Under the pieces are notes generated by a model that saw only the letters and a list, made by a program, of their open reading frames with translations, was not told where the DNA came from and made no database searches. Positions 39,533-49,251 of a stretch of DNA of 60,213 nt are shown one piece after another (position 1 is the first letter of the stretch; the number at the start of each line of letters is the position of its first letter). A program made the position numbers and the translations under genes. This stretch comes from Bryobacterales bacterium (GTDB taxonomy: Bacteria; Acidobacteriota; Terriglobia; Bryobacterales; Bryobacteraceae): the NCBI GenBank assembly GCA_003167255.1, contig PMTR01000165.1, positions 47,867-108,079 on the forward strand, given 5' to 3'.

Positions 39533-41028
39533 ATCAGCCATTGGGTAAACCGGGCGAGTTCCCGTTCACCCGCGGCGTCTACCCCGACATGTACCGCAGC
39601 CGGCTCTGGACCATGCGGCAATACGCCGGATTCGGCAACGCCGGGGAGAGCAACCGACGCTACCGCTACCTGCTCTCTCAGGGAACCACCGGCCTCTCCG
39701 TAGCCTTCGACCTGCCCACCCAGATGGGCTTCGATTCCGACCACCCCATGGCCTCCGGCGAAGTGGGCCGCGTGGGCGTGGCCATTTCCTCGCTGGCCGA
39801 TATGGAAGTGCTCTTCCGGGAGATCCCGCTCGAGCGAGTCTCCACGTCCATGACCATCAACTCCACGGCCGGGATTCTGCTGGCGTATTACGCGCTGGTG
39901 GCCGAACGCCAGGGCGCCAGCCGGCGCAAGCTGGCCGGAACCATCCAGAACGACATCCTCAAGGAATATATCGCGCGCGGCACCTACATTTATCCGCCGC
40001 GGCCGGCCATGCGCCTCATCACCGACATCTTCGCCTGGGCGGGGCGCGAAATGCCGGAGTGGAACACCATCTCGATCAGCGGCTACCACATCCGCGAAGC
40101 CGGATCCACCGCCACGCAGGAGCTGGCTTTCACCTTCGCAAACGCCATCGCTTATATCGAATCGGCCATACAGGCCGGCCTCGCGGTGGATTCCTTCGCG
40201 CCGCGACTCTCTTTCTTCTTCAACTCGCACAACGATTTTCTGGAAGAGATTGCCAAGTTCCGCGCCGCCCGCCGCATCTACGCCCACCTGATGCGCCGTC
40301 GTTTCGGCGCCGCCGACCCGCGTTCCACCATGCTCCGCTTTCACGTGCAGACCGCCGGCAGCACTCTCACCGCGCAGCAGTCCGACGTCAACATTGTGCG
40401 CACCGCCGTGCAGGCGCTGGCCGCCGTGCTGGGCGGCGCGCAATCGCTGCACACCAACTCGCGCGACGAAGCGCTGGCATTGCCCACCGAGGATTCCGCG
40501 CGCATCGCCCTGCGCACCCAGCAGATTATCGCCTACGAAAGCGGCGTCACCAATACGCCCGACCCGGTGGGCGGAAGCCAGGCCATCGAGGCCCTGACCG
40601 ATTCCATCGAACGCGGCGTCCTCGATTATCTCGAGCGGATCGATGCGATGGGTGGCACGCTCGCCGCCATCGAAGCCGGCTACATCCAGGGCGAAATCCA
40701 GAACGCCGCGTATGAGTATCAGCGCGAGATCGAATCCGCCAAGCGCATCGTGGTGGGAGTCAACCGTTTCCAGCAGGACGAGCGGGCCGTCCCCACATTC
40801 CACCTGGACCCGGCGCTTGAGCGCTCGCAGGTAGAGTCTTTGCGGCAGGTGCGCGCTTCGCGTAGCGCGTCCGCGGCCGCTGAGAAGCTGGCCGCGCTGG
40901 AAGAGGCTGCGCGCGGCACGGCTAACCTGATGCCGCCGATCCTGGAAGCCGCCGGCGTCTACGCCACCGTGGGCGAGATTTCAGACACCCTTCGCCGCGT
41001 ATTCGGCGAGCATCGGGAAGGCCGGTAA
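39529..41028 (+). CDS. Methylmalonyl-CoA mutase-type large (catalytic) subunit
   Basis: The 499-residue protein begins [19 protein letters not shown] and continues [18 protein letters not shown], then [19 protein letters not shown]. It carries the catalytic barrel only. There is no C-terminal cobalamin (DxHxxG) domain, so a separate B12-binding subunit must exist elsewhere. The tyrosine in RQYAGF and the arginine in ARGTYIYPP match residues that define methylmalonyl-CoA selectivity in known mutases. It interconverts methylmalonyl-CoA and succinyl-CoA, or a related branched acyl-CoA. The repeat starting at 41029 touches its stop. Confidence 0.92.
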   Translation: MNQPLGKPGEFPFTRGVYPDMYRSRLWTMRQYAGFGNAGESNRRYRYLLSQGTTGLSVAFDLPTQMGFDSDHPMASGEVGRVGVAISSLADMEVLFREIPLERVSTSMTINSTAGILLAYYALVAERQGASRRKLAGTIQNDILKEYIARGTYIYPPRPAMRLITDIFAWAGREMPEWNTISISGYHIREAGSTATQELAFTFANAIAYIESAIQAGLAVDSFAPRLSFFFNSHNDFLEEIAKFRAARRIYAHLMRRRFGAADPRSTMLRFHVQTAGSTLTAQQSDVNIVRTAVQALAAVLGGAQSLHTNSRDEALALPTEDSARIALRTQQIIAYESGVTNTPDPVGGSQAIEALTDSIERGVLDYLERIDAMGGTLAAIEAGYIQGEIQNAAYEYQREIESAKRIVVGVNRFQQDERAVPTFHLDPALERSQVESLRQVRASRSASAAAEKLAALEEAARGTANLMPPILEAAGVYATVGEISDTLRRVFGEHREGR

Positions 41029-41115
41029 GTGGGACAGGCCATCGCCTTCCGTGGCCTGTCATGCCTCGCTCAACGGCCAGGGTGACAGACGACAAAAAAC
41101 GATCGTCTGTCCCAC
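41029..41115. repeat. Interspersed intergenic repeat, short copy
   Basis: Begins GTGGGACAGGCCATCG directly after the mutase stop and ends CTGTCCCAC. It has inverted terminal arms, GTGGGACAG and CTGTCCCAC, and lacks the central block of the long copies. The arms enclose GGCCTGTC- and GACAGACG-type subpalindromes. Confidence 0.75.
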
Positions 41116-41135
41116 ACTTAGCTGTGAGGCCTGTC

Positions 41136-41606
41136 CTACGCCACGCCGCTGACCGGTGGCTGGTACGCTTCCGCGTACATCACCTCGGCCACCCGCCGGC
41201 GCGTGCGCGTGCGTTCGCGCAATCCCAGACGGTGCATGATGCGGCCCACGTGGTCCGGATCGTACCGCACGGCGAACCGGGCGAAGATCGCCTCGGCGAA
41301 GCGCGCGGTGGTCCAGCGGTCGGTTTCGAAACCGGCTGTCCGCGGACCCAAGCGGTAGACTTCCGCCACACCGGCGAGTTGTTCCGTGTTGAGGCGGCAG
41401 GGACGGCCGGGAGCGCGCCGCTTGCGCAGCGATTCCAGGCCTCTCCCGCTCAACGAGCGGTGCCATCGGGACGCCGTGGTGCGGCTAACCCCGAATTTGC
41501 GGGCGACTTGGGACTGCGAGAGCCCCCTTTGCAGGTCCTGCGCAGCTAGCAAGCGCCTGCTCTCCATTTCATCGCGAGTCAGAATACCTTCTGCTAATGT
41601 GTCCAT
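41136..41606 (-). CDS. IS630-like helix-turn-helix protein, transposase domain missing
   Basis: The 156-residue protein has a helix-turn-helix (LSQSQVARKFGVSRTTASRW) and a winged-helix segment (WTTARFAEAIFARFAVRYDPDHVGRIMHRLG) found in the N-terminal part of IS630 transposases. The DDE catalytic domain is absent, and the frame ends cleanly with a stop. No terminal repeats or TA target duplication were seen. It is therefore either a relict of an insertion sequence or a stand-alone DNA-binding protein. Confidence 0.6.
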   Translation of the reverse strand: MDTLAEGILTRDEMESRRLLAAQDLQRGLSQSQVARKFGVSRTTASRWHRSLSGRGLESLRKRRAPGRPCRLNTEQLAGVAEVYRLGPRTAGFETDRWTTARFAEAIFARFAVRYDPDHVGRIMHRLGLRERTRTRRRVAEVMYAEAYQPPVSGVA

Positions 41607-41718
41607 ACGCGACGCGGTTTGTTGAGTGCCAGAGCGACTCTAGAATAGCAGAAAACATTCCCAGTGCAAATTGTTTTTTACAGAATTCTTGGGGAGTGCC
41701 TGAAAAGTGCGTCGGCCA

Positions 41719-41737
41719 GGCGGGCGCGAAGCCCGCC
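41719..41737. repeat. Short GC hairpin (GGCGGGC/GCCCGCC)
   Basis: A seven-base-pair palindrome with arms GGCGGGC and GCCCGCC and a loop CGCGA lies just beyond the retropepsin-gene stop, on its minus-strand exit side. It could be a terminator stem but lacks a T-run. It resembles the small palindromes in the other intergenic repeats. Confidence 0.4.
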
Positions 41738-41742
41738 AGCCG

Positions 41743-42210
41743 TCATGGGTTCGTAATCACGGCCGGCGCGGGTGGATCGTCAACTTCAACGGCAAAAACC
41801 CCATCGCGATGATGGAACGAGACGTTGACGCGGTCAAAGAATCCGCCCTGGCCCAGCAGGCCGAAACCGGCCCCTATCGCGTCCATGCTCGCGCTGAATC
41901 CCGCATAGACATCCAATTGGAGTGTGGTCCCGGGAAACTCCAATCTGACCGGCCAATACAGCGTGTTGCTGACGCCACCCAATCCGGCCACAGAACTTCC
42001 TTTCATTGCCAATGGGTCCAGTCCCAACTGCGTGGCAAATGACAAAGGAAATATGCAGTGATCCGCTCCGGAATCGATAATTGCAAAACCAGAGAGTCGC
42101 TTGCTGCCGTTTAGAAGGTCAAGTTGGAGTGCTGGTCTTTTCGCAGTGTGGCCGTCGGAAAAGACGGGTCCGCGCCACCGGGAAATATCGAATACGGAAT
42201 CGTATACCAC
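41743..42210 (-). CDS. Retropepsin-like aspartic protease
   Basis: The 155-residue protein contains IIDSGADHCIFP (Asp46) and a second loop with GLGGVSNTLYWPV, the layout of retropepsin-like proteins that form a homodimeric active site with one DSG per chain. The start is GTG 42210, with a GGGG-rich bind site just upstream. No signal peptide is seen, so it would act in the cytoplasm. The gene follows the small protein at 42219-42428 after eight bases; the pair is a likely operon. Confidence 0.78.
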   Translation of the reverse strand: MVYDSVFDISRWRGPVFSDGHTAKRPALQLDLLNGSKRLSGFAIIDSGADHCIFPLSFATQLGLDPLAMKGSSVAGLGGVSNTLYWPVRLEFPGTTLQLDVYAGFSASMDAIGAGFGLLGQGGFFDRVNVSFHHRDGVFAVEVDDPPAPAVITNP

Positions 42211-42218
42211 ATCCCCGT

Positions 42219-42428
42219 TCAGAACACGAAAGTGGATGATGTAGACGGTACCCGGATGACAAGCGGGTGTTCTTCGCCTGCTTCGACGGCTAAGCGGATG
42301 GCCTCGTGCATTTCAGCAGAATATGCGACGACGCGCTCCCCGTCAGCCGATACGGCGACCCAAGCTCCAGGCGGTACGCCGTCGAGGAGCTTGGCAAAAT
42401 CGATAACCAGCGGTGCCATTGTTGCCAT
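42219..42428 (-). CDS. Small DUF5678-like protein paired with retropepsin
   Basis: About 69 residues from the ATG at 42428, chosen because GAGGAGTG lies close upstream. The pattern GAWVAVSADGERVVAYSAEM followed by helices with EAIRLAVEAGEEHP and LVIRVPSTS resembles the small DUF5678 family. Such proteins are often encoded next to retropepsin-like genes in my recollection. No catalytic residues are evident. It may be an activator, inhibitor or substrate of the protease, but this is inference. Confidence 0.65.
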   Translation of the reverse strand: MATMAPLVIDFAKLLDGVPPGAWVAVSADGERVVAYSAEMHEAIRLAVEAGEEHPLVIRVPSTSSTFVF

Positions 42429-42632
42429 TTCACTCCTCAATTCAGTAGACGATACTTCCGGCATGGTTAGTCTCACTATCGTGCCCTACATTGGACAAAA
42501 TAGAACACTACACCCGATCTCAGGTTAGCCGATTTTTACAAGGGGTCCTGGCCGGATCGACAAACGCTGGCGATCCGCGTTTAGGGCACTACGAAAATGT
42601 GAGAGTCCGGCAGCCTGCTAAGATGACAATTC

Positions 42633-43142
42633 ATGACGCCGCTTCGCAAGACCTTCCTCCTGGCGCTGTTTCTTTGCGCATCCGCTGCCTTGGCGCAAAC
42701 CGGCAAAAACCTGGCTTTGCACCGGCCGGCCACCGGCAGCACACCCTGCAACGAGGATGAAAACCCCGGGCAGGCATTCAACGGAAGCGTCTCCGGCGGC
42801 ACCGGCGACAAATGGTGCTCCACCGCAGATTCCAAATGGTTGCAGGTGGACCTAGGTTCGAACGCCAGGATCTCGAGCGTCATCCTGCGGCACTCGGGCT
42901 CGGGCGGCGAAAGCAGCGACTGGAACACCCGCGCCTTCAAAATCCACGTCTCCACCGACGGCAAGGCCTTCACCACGGTGGTCACGGTGACCGATAACAC
43001 CGCCGACGTGAGCACGCACAAGTTCGAACCCGTCATCGCGCGGTATGTTCAGTTGGAAGTCGTCACGCCCACGCAGGATGGCGACCCCGCCGCGCGCATC
43101 TACGAGTTCGAAATCTACGGCGACGCGGCCGCCGGCAAGTAG
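42633..43142 (+). CDS. Secreted discoidin (F5/8 type C)-like domain protein
   Basis: The 169-residue protein has a signal peptide (FLLALFLCASAALAQ) and one discoidin/F5/8C-like jelly-roll domain: KNLALHRPATGSTPCNEDEN, KWCSTADSKWLQVDLG, FKIHVSTDGKAF and ARYVQLEVVTPTQDGDPAAR with a final YEFEIYG. Such domains bind glycans or lipids. No enzyme domain is attached. Its stop is three bases before the ABC ATPase start, so it may be the cargo or partner of the adjoining exporter. Confidence 0.88.
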   Translation: MTPLRKTFLLALFLCASAALAQTGKNLALHRPATGSTPCNEDENPGQAFNGSVSGGTGDKWCSTADSKWLQVDLGSNARISSVILRHSGSGGESSDWNTRAFKIHVSTDGKAFTTVVTVTDNTADVSTHKFEPVIARYVQLEVVTPTQDGDPAARIYEFEIYGDAAAGK

Positions 43143-43145
43143 CGC

Positions 43146-43835
43146 ATGCGCCCACCCCTGGCCCGCCTGGAATTGCGTAACGTTTCCAAGACCTACGCCG
43201 ACGCCAGCCAGCCGGTGGAAGTCCTGCACGGCATCTCTCTCACGGCCGAAGCCGGCAGCATCACGGCGCTGGTGGGGCGCAGCGGGTGCGGCAAGACCAC
43301 GCTGCTCAACCTGGCGGGGGCCATGGACTTCCCCACCACCGGCGAAGTGCTCATCGACGGGCGCTCCACCGCGTCGCTCAACGACCGCGAACTCACCGCC
43401 CTGCGCCGCACGCGGGTGGGCTTCGTGTTTCAATTCTTTCAGTTGCTGCCCACACTCACGGTGCTGGAAAATGTGGAACTGCCGCTGCTGCTGGCGGGTG
43501 CGGCCAAGCCGGCCGAAACCGCGCGCGACCGGCTGCGGTGGGTGGAGCTCGAAGACAAGGCCGCCAGCCTGCCGCACCAGCTTTCGGGCGGCCAGATGCA
43601 GCGCGTGGCCATCGCGCGGGCGCTGGCGCATTCGCCCGACATTCTGATTGCCGACGAACCCACCGGCAATCTCGATACGGCCAGCGGCGACCAGGTACTC
43701 GACCTGCTGCGCGACGCCGCGCGGAATTTCGGCTCGACTGTCCTGATTGCCACGCACAGCGCCGAAGCCGCCTCCATAGCCGGGACGCGCGTCCAACTGC
43801 GCGACGGCCGCATCCAATCCATCGACCGCGCATGA
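43146..43835 (+). CDS. LolD/MacB-type ABC transporter ATPase
   Basis: The 229-residue protein has Walker A GRSGCGKTT, Q-loop QFFQLLPTLTVLENVE, signature LSGGQMQRVAIARA, Walker B ILIADEPTGNLD and a final switch His in IATHS. This is the ATPase of FtsX-type export systems for lipoproteins or envelope substrates. Its stop overlaps the permease start by four bases. Confidence 0.95.
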   Translation: MRPPLARLELRNVSKTYADASQPVEVLHGISLTAEAGSITALVGRSGCGKTTLLNLAGAMDFPTTGEVLIDGRSTASLNDRELTALRRTRVGFVFQFFQLLPTLTVLENVELPLLLAGAAKPAETARDRLRWVELEDKAASLPHQLSGGQMQRVAIARALAHSPDILIADEPTGNLDTASGDQVLDLLRDAARNFGSTVLIATHSAEAASIAGTRVQLRDGRIQSIDRA

Positions 43836-46258
43836 AACTTCTGCGCTCGCTGATCCTCCGTCCTTTGCGCCGCGACCCGTTGCGGACCGCCCTCACCATC
43901 CTTTCGGTGGCGCTGGGCATCGCCGTCATCGTGGCCATCGATCTGGCGGGCGATGCGGCCACCGGCTCCTTCCGCGCTTCCATGGAAACGCTCGCGGGCA
44001 AGACCGATCTCGAGATCCTGGCCAACGGCGGCATCGACGAACCTTGGATCGGCGCGCTCGATGCGCTGCCGGTGAGGGCCACGTTCTCGCCCGTGATGGA
44101 AGGCCAGGCAGTGGTGGATGGCGCCGGCCCGATTCCGTTTTACGGCGTGGACCTGGTGGCAGCCGCGCTCGAGGCTCCCGAGCCGGGCGGCTCCCAAACC
44201 GTGACCGCGACAGTTTCCGGGCGGCGGCAGGAACTGAAGCCGGCGCGGCTGGTTCACTCGGACTCGGGCGATATTCTGGTGGCCGATATCGCCGCCGCGC
44301 AACAGGCGCTCGGCCGGTTCGGCAAGCTCGACCGAATCGATGTCACCATCGGGCACGGCGAAGATCTGGCCCGCGTGGAACAGGCCATCCGCGCGATGCT
44401 GCCGCCGGCCTACCTGGTGGAGCGGCCGGGCGTGCGCAGCGACGAAAACCAGCGCATGCTGCGGGCCTTCCGCTGGAACCTGCGGGTGCTGGGCTACATT
44501 TCGCTGGTGGTGGGCGCCTTCCTGATTTACAACACCATCTCCATCAGCGTGGTGCGGCGGCGCGGCGAGATCGGCGTGTTGCGCGCGCTGGGCGCCGGGC
44601 GCGCCGCCGTGCTCGGGCTGTTCCTGGCGGAAGCGCTGCTGCTGGGCGTGGCCGGCGCCGCGCTGGGAATCGCACTCGGCCGCCTGCTGGCGGGCGTCAC
44701 CGTGCGGACGATTTCCGAAACCGTGAACGCGCTCTACACCACCAGCCGCCCGACGCCGGTGGAACTCACCTGGAGCGAAGCCTGGATGGGCCTGCTAACG
44801 GGCGCGGTGGTGGCGCTGGCCTCGGCCTTTGCGCCAGCGCGCGAAGCCATGATGGTGGCGCCGGTGGAAGCCATGGGCCGCGGCGCGCATGAACACCGCG
44901 CGCGCCTGCGCTGGCGGCGCGGCCTGGTCTGGGCGGGGCTGTTTGCGGCTGCCGCTCTGGCGGCTTCGCAGGCCCGGCCGCTCGACGGCTATCCGGTGGG
45001 CGGCTACGTGGCCGCGCTGTTTTCAATTGGCGCGGCGGCCTTCGCGGCGCCAGCGCTGGTGCTCGCGGCGAACTACTTTACGCGCGCGGTGACGCGGCGG
45101 CGCGTGGCGGCGCTGCTGGCCGGCCGCAGTTTGACGGCCTCGCTTTCGCGGTCGTCGGTAGTGGTGGCGGCGCTGGCCACCGCCATCGCCATGATGGCCA
45201 GCGTGGGGATCATGGTCGGCAGCTTTCGAGAGACCGTGGCGCTGTGGCTGGATGTGCAGCTTCGCGCCGATTTCTACGTGCGGACGTCGGCGCGCTCGGC
45301 GGCGGGCCAGTTCCCGGCGCTGGCCGATGGGGCGGTGGCGGCGCTCCAGTTCATTCCGGGAGTGGCCGCGGTGGACGCCTTTCATGGGACGGAACTCCAC
45401 TTTCGGGGCGAGCGCTCGACGCTCGGCTCCGGCAATCTGGAGATTGTCCGCCGCTACGGGCGGCTGCGCTTCATCGCCGGGGAAAACCGCGATGCCATTC
45501 TGCGCTCGCTCCCCGGCCGCGACCGCGCGATTATCAGCGAGCCATTCGCGCTGCGGAATAGCATCCACGCCGGCGACCGCCTCACCATTCCGATTGGCGC
45601 CCACACGGTTGTGCTGACGGTGGCCGGCATCTATTACGATTATTCGAGCAGCCAGGGTTACGTGATTCTGGATAACTCCACCCTGCTGCGATATCTTCCG
45701 AACCAACCGGCCACCAATGCCGCGGTGTATCTGGCGCCGGGCGCCGACCGGGCGGTGGTGCTGCGGGCACTGCGGCTGCGCACGGCGGCGTACGGCGTTT
45801 CCGTCGCACCCAACTCCGAGCTGCGCCGCGCATCCATCGAGATCTTCGACCGCACCTTCGCCATCACGTGGGCGCTCGAAGCAGTGGCCATCTTGGTGGC
45901 GATGCTGGGCGCGGCCAATTCGCTGCTGGCGCTGGTGCTCGACCGGCGCCGCGAACTCGGCCTGCTGCGCTACCTGGGCGCTTCGGCGGCGCAGATCCGC
46001 GGCATGATTCTCACCGAAGCCGCGTTCTTGGGGCTGCTGGCCGCCATCCTCGGATTGGCGTTAGGGGGCGCACTTTCGCTATTATTGGTATTCGTAGTCA
46101 ATAAGCAGAGCTTTGGCTGGACCATCCAGTTTCATCCCCCTCGAGAGCTGCTTGCCGGCGCACTGGCCCTGGTCTGGTGCGTCACCGTATTAGCCGGACT
46201 GTATCCGGCGCGAGTCGCTTCGCGCCTGAACCCGATCGACGTGATTCATGAAGAGTGA
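43832..46258 (+). CDS. FtsX-type ABC permease (single polypeptide with two FtsX units)
   Basis: The 808-residue protein starts MKLLRSLILRPLRRDPLRTA at ATG 43832, overlapping the ATPase stop. FtsX units are near the middle (LGYISLVVGAFLIYNTISI, VVRRRGEIGVLRALGAGRAA) and at the C-terminus (ALVLDRRRELGLLRYLGASA, FLGLLAAILGLALGGAL). Two periplasmic domains sit between. It resembles YbbP-like permeases that work with YbbA-like ATPases. Together with the discoidin protein it forms a three-gene operon. Confidence 0.92.
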   Translation: MKLLRSLILRPLRRDPLRTALTILSVALGIAVIVAIDLAGDAATGSFRASMETLAGKTDLEILANGGIDEPWIGALDALPVRATFSPVMEGQAVVDGAGPIPFYGVDLVAAALEAPEPGGSQTVTATVSGRRQELKPARLVHSDSGDILVADIAAAQQALGRFGKLDRIDVTIGHGEDLARVEQAIRAMLPPAYLVERPGVRSDENQRMLRAFRWNLRVLGYISLVVGAFLIYNTISISVVRRRGEIGVLRALGAGRAAVLGLFLAEALLLGVAGAALGIALGRLLAGVTVRTISETVNALYTTSRPTPVELTWSEAWMGLLTGAVVALASAFAPAREAMMVAPVEAMGRGAHEHRARLRWRRGLVWAGLFAAAALAASQARPLDGYPVGGYVAALFSIGAAAFAAPALVLAANYFTRAVTRRRVAALLAGRSLTASLSRSSVVVAALATAIAMMASVGIMVGSFRETVALWLDVQLRADFYVRTSARSAAGQFPALADGAVAALQFIPGVAAVDAFHGTELHFRGERSTLGSGNLEIVRRYGRLRFIAGENRDAILRSLPGRDRAIISEPFALRNSIHAGDRLTIPIGAHTVVLTVAGIYYDYSSSQGYVILDNSTLLRYLPNQPATNAAVYLAPGADRAVVLRALRLRTAAYGVSVAPNSELRRASIEIFDRTFAITWALEAVAILVAMLGAANSLLALVLDRRRELGLLRYLGASAAQIRGMILTEAAFLGLLAAILGLALGGALSLLLVFVVNKQSFGWTIQFHPPRELLAGALALVWCVTVLAGLYPARVASRLNPIDVIHEE

Positions 46259-46460
46259 ATCCGCCAAGGTTCCACCTGAGCGCTCTTGTTACTCTACCGG
46301 TGAATGACAAGCCTGAGTCTTCGGGCGATGGCTATCGCCGCGGCTTTCGCGTTACTCCCGTGGAGAGCCACCAGCCCAAAACCGTCTTACAGGAGGAGTC
46401 GGTGCGCGGCGACGCCCAGCTGTGATAGAGTAGCACTACACTGAGAATGCGGAGAGATCC

Positions 46461-46658
46461 ATGTCGAAAAAACTAGAAGTACTATTGGCTGCATCGCGAG
46501 AACGATCATTCACGCCTGCCCAACAGGAGGCGCAAAGGAGAAGTTTCGCCTTCGGCAATACCCACTTTGAAAACGAGCGGATCACTCGCGAAACAATTGA
46601 CCGCGCGGCGGAAGCGCTGGGACGCGAACATGCGAAGAACGGACATCCAGCGCGATAG
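46461..46658 (+). CDS. Small Fic-associated antitoxin candidate
   Basis: The 65-residue protein has a strong ribosome-binding site (GGAGAG) and contains SFAFGNTHFENERITRETID followed by a helix. The FGNTxFENxxIT part is similar to the inhibitory region of Fic proteins and their antitoxins, where a Glu blocks the ATP pocket. The overlap with the Fic start is 29 bases, so the two are coupled. I infer an antitoxin role from the position and motif, not from a tested family match. Confidence 0.65.
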   Translation: MSKKLEVLLAASRERSFTPAQQEAQRRSFAFGNTHFENERITRETIDRAAEALGREHAKNGHPAR

Positions 46659-47280
46659 TAAACCGGCATCCCACCAACTCTTTACGGATCAGGATCAAAA
46701 AGCTGCTCTGGAGGCCAGAAATGGCCTCCTTCAATTTGATGAGGTTTTGAAGCTTATTGATCAGGCCAAGAGCGGCTTCAAGTTGCGGCCCAGCACGATT
46801 CAACGGTTGCAGCGCTTGGCTATACAAGACATCTATACGTGTGCTGGGAACTACCGAACAGGGCCGGTATACATCAACGGCACGACCCATCAACCTCCCC
46901 CGGCGCACGAGGTGGCGGAGCACGTAGAGGAGATGTGCGAGTACATAAACTCGAACTGGGATCACAGCGCACTCCATCTCTCGGCCTATATCATGTGGCG
47001 GCTGAACTGGATTCACCCATTCTCGGGAGGAAACGGTCGGACCTCCCGCGCTACCTCTTATTTGGTTCTGTGCGCCAAACTTGGCTATAGACTGCCCGGT
47101 ACGAGTACAATCCCAGAGCAGATCGTTGCTGACCGGCAACCTTATTACGTGGCGCTTGACGAGGCGGATGCCGCCTGGGGCTATAGGGTGATCGATCTGA
47201 GCGCAATGGAAGCGCTTCTGGAGCATGCGCTGGCGGTTCAGTTGTCGTCCGTACTAGAGGCGGCAAACGCTCCAGATTAG
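46630..47280 (+). CDS. Fic-domain AMPylase toxin candidate
   Basis: The 216-residue protein from ATG 46630 contains the core HPFSGGNGRTSR (catalytic His129), with all residues of HPFxxGNGRxxR retained, so it should be enzymatically active. The upstream part of the listed frame (46567) overlaps the antitoxin and is unlikely to be translated. Fic proteins transfer AMP or other NMP to target proteins. No separate inhibitory helix is seen within the protein, consistent with a class I arrangement in which the inhibitor is a second protein. Confidence 0.85.
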   Translation: MRRTDIQRDSKPASHQLFTDQDQKAALEARNGLLQFDEVLKLIDQAKSGFKLRPSTIQRLQRLAIQDIYTCAGNYRTGPVYINGTTHQPPPAHEVAEHVEEMCEYINSNWDHSALHLSAYIMWRLNWIHPFSGGNGRTSRATSYLVLCAKLGYRLPGTSTIPEQIVADRQPYYVALDEADAAWGYRVIDLSAMEALLEHALAVQLSSVLEAANAPD

Positions 47281-47391
47281 AAGGAAAGAGCGCGGCACAA
47301 CTTTCATGTCCCGCACCCAGGTGAGATCGGGCTTGCGGCGTCGCCGTGATAAACTCGAAGAGTAGCACCGCCGAAGGCTTTCCCCCCTTAC

Positions 47392-49188
47392 ATGAAGAGT
47401 AACAACACCACCATTCGCAATATCGCCATCATCGCCCACGTGGACCATGGCAAGACCACGCTGGTTGACGCCATGCTGAACCAGAGCGGCATTTTCGGCT
47501 CGCATGAGGAGCACGTGGACCGCGTGATGGATTCGAACGACCTGGAGCGCGAGCGCGGCATCACCATCCTCGCCAAGATCACCGGCGTGCGCTACCACGG
47601 CGTCAAGATCAACATCGTGGATACGCCCGGCCACAGCGATTTCGGCGGCGAAGTGGAACGCGCGCTCAAAATTGTGGACGGCGTCATGCTGCTGGTGGAT
47701 GCCAGCGAAGGGCCTCTGCCGCAGACCCGCTACGTGCTCTCGAAGGCTCTCGAAGCGCACCTGCCGCCCATCGTGGTGATCAACAAAATCGACCGGCCCG
47801 ACGCGCGCGTGGCGGAAGTCCTGGACGAAATCTACGACCTGTTCATCGATCTCGACGCCACCGAAGACCAGCTCGATTTTCCGGTCCTCTACACCATCTC
47901 CAAGACCGGCGTGGCCAAGAAGACCATGGAGGATCCGTCCACCGATCTGCGCCCGCTGTTCGACGCCATTCTGGAACACATTCCCGCGCCGGTGGGCGAC
48001 CCGGACGGCATGCTGCAGATGCTCATCGCCAACCTGGATTACAGCGACTACCTGGGCCGCCTGGGCATCGGCCGGGTCTTCAGCGGGACGCTGAACTATG
48101 GCGATACCGTGGCCATTGCTAAGCTCGACGGCACGTTCCACACCACCAGGATCACCAAGCTGTATTCGTTCGAAGGCTTGAAGCGCGTGGACGAGAAGAT
48201 CGGCCGGCCGGGCGACATGCTGGCCATCGCCGGCGTGGAGGGCATCACCATCGGCGAGACCGTCACCAACGCCGAGACGCCCGTGCCGCTGCCGCACATC
48301 CACATCGACGAGCCCACCATTTCGATGGCCTTCACCATCAACACCTCGCCGTTCGCCGGCCGCGAAGGGCAATGGGTGACGTCGCGGAACCTGCGCGACC
48401 GGCTCGACAAGGAACTGCTGACCAACGTTTCGATCAAGGTGGAGGAACTGGGGCACGACACGTTCCTGGTGATGGGCCGCGGCGAATTGCAGCTCGCCAT
48501 TCTGATCGAAATGATGCGGCGCGAAGGCCACGAACTGGCGGTGGGCAAGCCGGAGATTCTCACCAAGACCATCGACCACCAATTGAAGGAGCCGCTGGAA
48601 TTGCTGGTCATCGACTGCCCCGAGAATTTTCTCGGCGTGGTAATTGAGAAGCTGGGTTCGCGCAAGGGCAAGATGAGCAAGATGGTGAACCATGGCTCGG
48701 GGCGGGTGCGGCTGGAATTCCACGTGCCGTCGCGCGGGCTGATCGGGCTGCGCAGCGAAATCCTCACCGATACGCGCGGCACAGCAATCATGAATTCGCT
48801 GTTCCACGGCTACATCGACTGGCAGGGGGACATTCCCACGCGGCCCACCGGTTCGCTGGTGGCCGACCGCGCCGGCAGAACCACCGGGCACGCCATCTTC
48901 AATCTGCAAGAGCGCGGCGAAATTTTTGTGTCGCCCGGCATGGAAGTGTACGAAGGTATGATTGTGGGAGAGAATGCCCGCGATGCCGACCTGGACGTGA
49001 ACATCGTCAAGGAGAAGAAGCTCACCAATATGCGCGCGTCGACGGCGGACGACGCCATCCGGCTGGTGCCGCCGCGGATTCTGAACCTGGAACAGGCCAT
49101 CGAGTTCGTCCGCGACGACGAGCTGGTGGAAGTGACGCCGCAATCCATTCGCCTGCGGAAGAAGATTCTGAAAGAAAATCAGAGATAG
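47392..49188 (+). CDS. typA: Ribosome-associated GTPase TypA/BipA
   Basis: The 598-residue GTPase has G1 [11 protein letters not shown]2 ERERGITI, G3 [13 protein letters not shown]4 NKIDRPDAR and the EF-G-like domains III and V, followed by the BipA-specific C-terminal region ([24 protein letters not shown]). It binds the ribosome and helps growth under stress and low temperature. It is transcribed alone, with a palindromic hairpin element after it at 49212. Confidence 0.97.
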   Translation: MKSNNTTIRNIAIIAHVDHGKTTLVDAMLNQSGIFGSHEEHVDRVMDSNDLERERGITILAKITGVRYHGVKINIVDTPGHSDFGGEVERALKIVDGVMLLVDASEGPLPQTRYVLSKALEAHLPPIVVINKIDRPDARVAEVLDEIYDLFIDLDATEDQLDFPVLYTISKTGVAKKTMEDPSTDLRPLFDAILEHIPAPVGDPDGMLQMLIANLDYSDYLGRLGIGRVFSGTLNYGDTVAIAKLDGTFHTTRITKLYSFEGLKRVDEKIGRPGDMLAIAGVEGITIGETVTNAETPVPLPHIHIDEPTISMAFTINTSPFAGREGQWVTSRNLRDRLDKELLTNVSIKVEELGHDTFLVMGRGELQLAILIEMMRREGHELAVGKPEILTKTIDHQLKEPLELLVIDCPENFLGVVIEKLGSRKGKMSKMVNHGSGRVRLEFHVPSRGLIGLRSEILTDTRGTAIMNSLFHGYIDWQGDIPTRPTGSLVADRAGRTTGHAIFNLQERGEIFVSPGMEVYEGMIVGENARDADLDVNIVKEKKLTNMRASTADDAIRLVPPRILNLEQAIEFVRDDELVEVTPQSIRLRKKILKENQR

Positions 49189-49211
49189 GGCCGCAAGGTC
49201 TTGCGCCAAAG

Positions 49212-49235
49212 GTGGGGCTGGCGCTTTCGCCTGCC
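49212..49235. repeat. GTGGGGC(T)GGCGCTTTCGCCTGCC hairpin element, copy 1
   Basis: A 24-base stem-loop with arms around GGCGCTTTCGCC sits between typA and the next gene. An almost identical copy lies at 56203-56226. It shares the GTGGG start with the larger repeat family. Confidence 0.7.
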
Positions 49236-49251
49236 AAGCCTGTTAGTTAAG

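Noticed and set aside
47254-49209. 651-residue open frame on the minus strand opposite typA
   Set aside because: It mirrors the typA gene in a GC-rich sequence, has low-complexity His/Gln-rich content, and lacks a recognised domain or start site.
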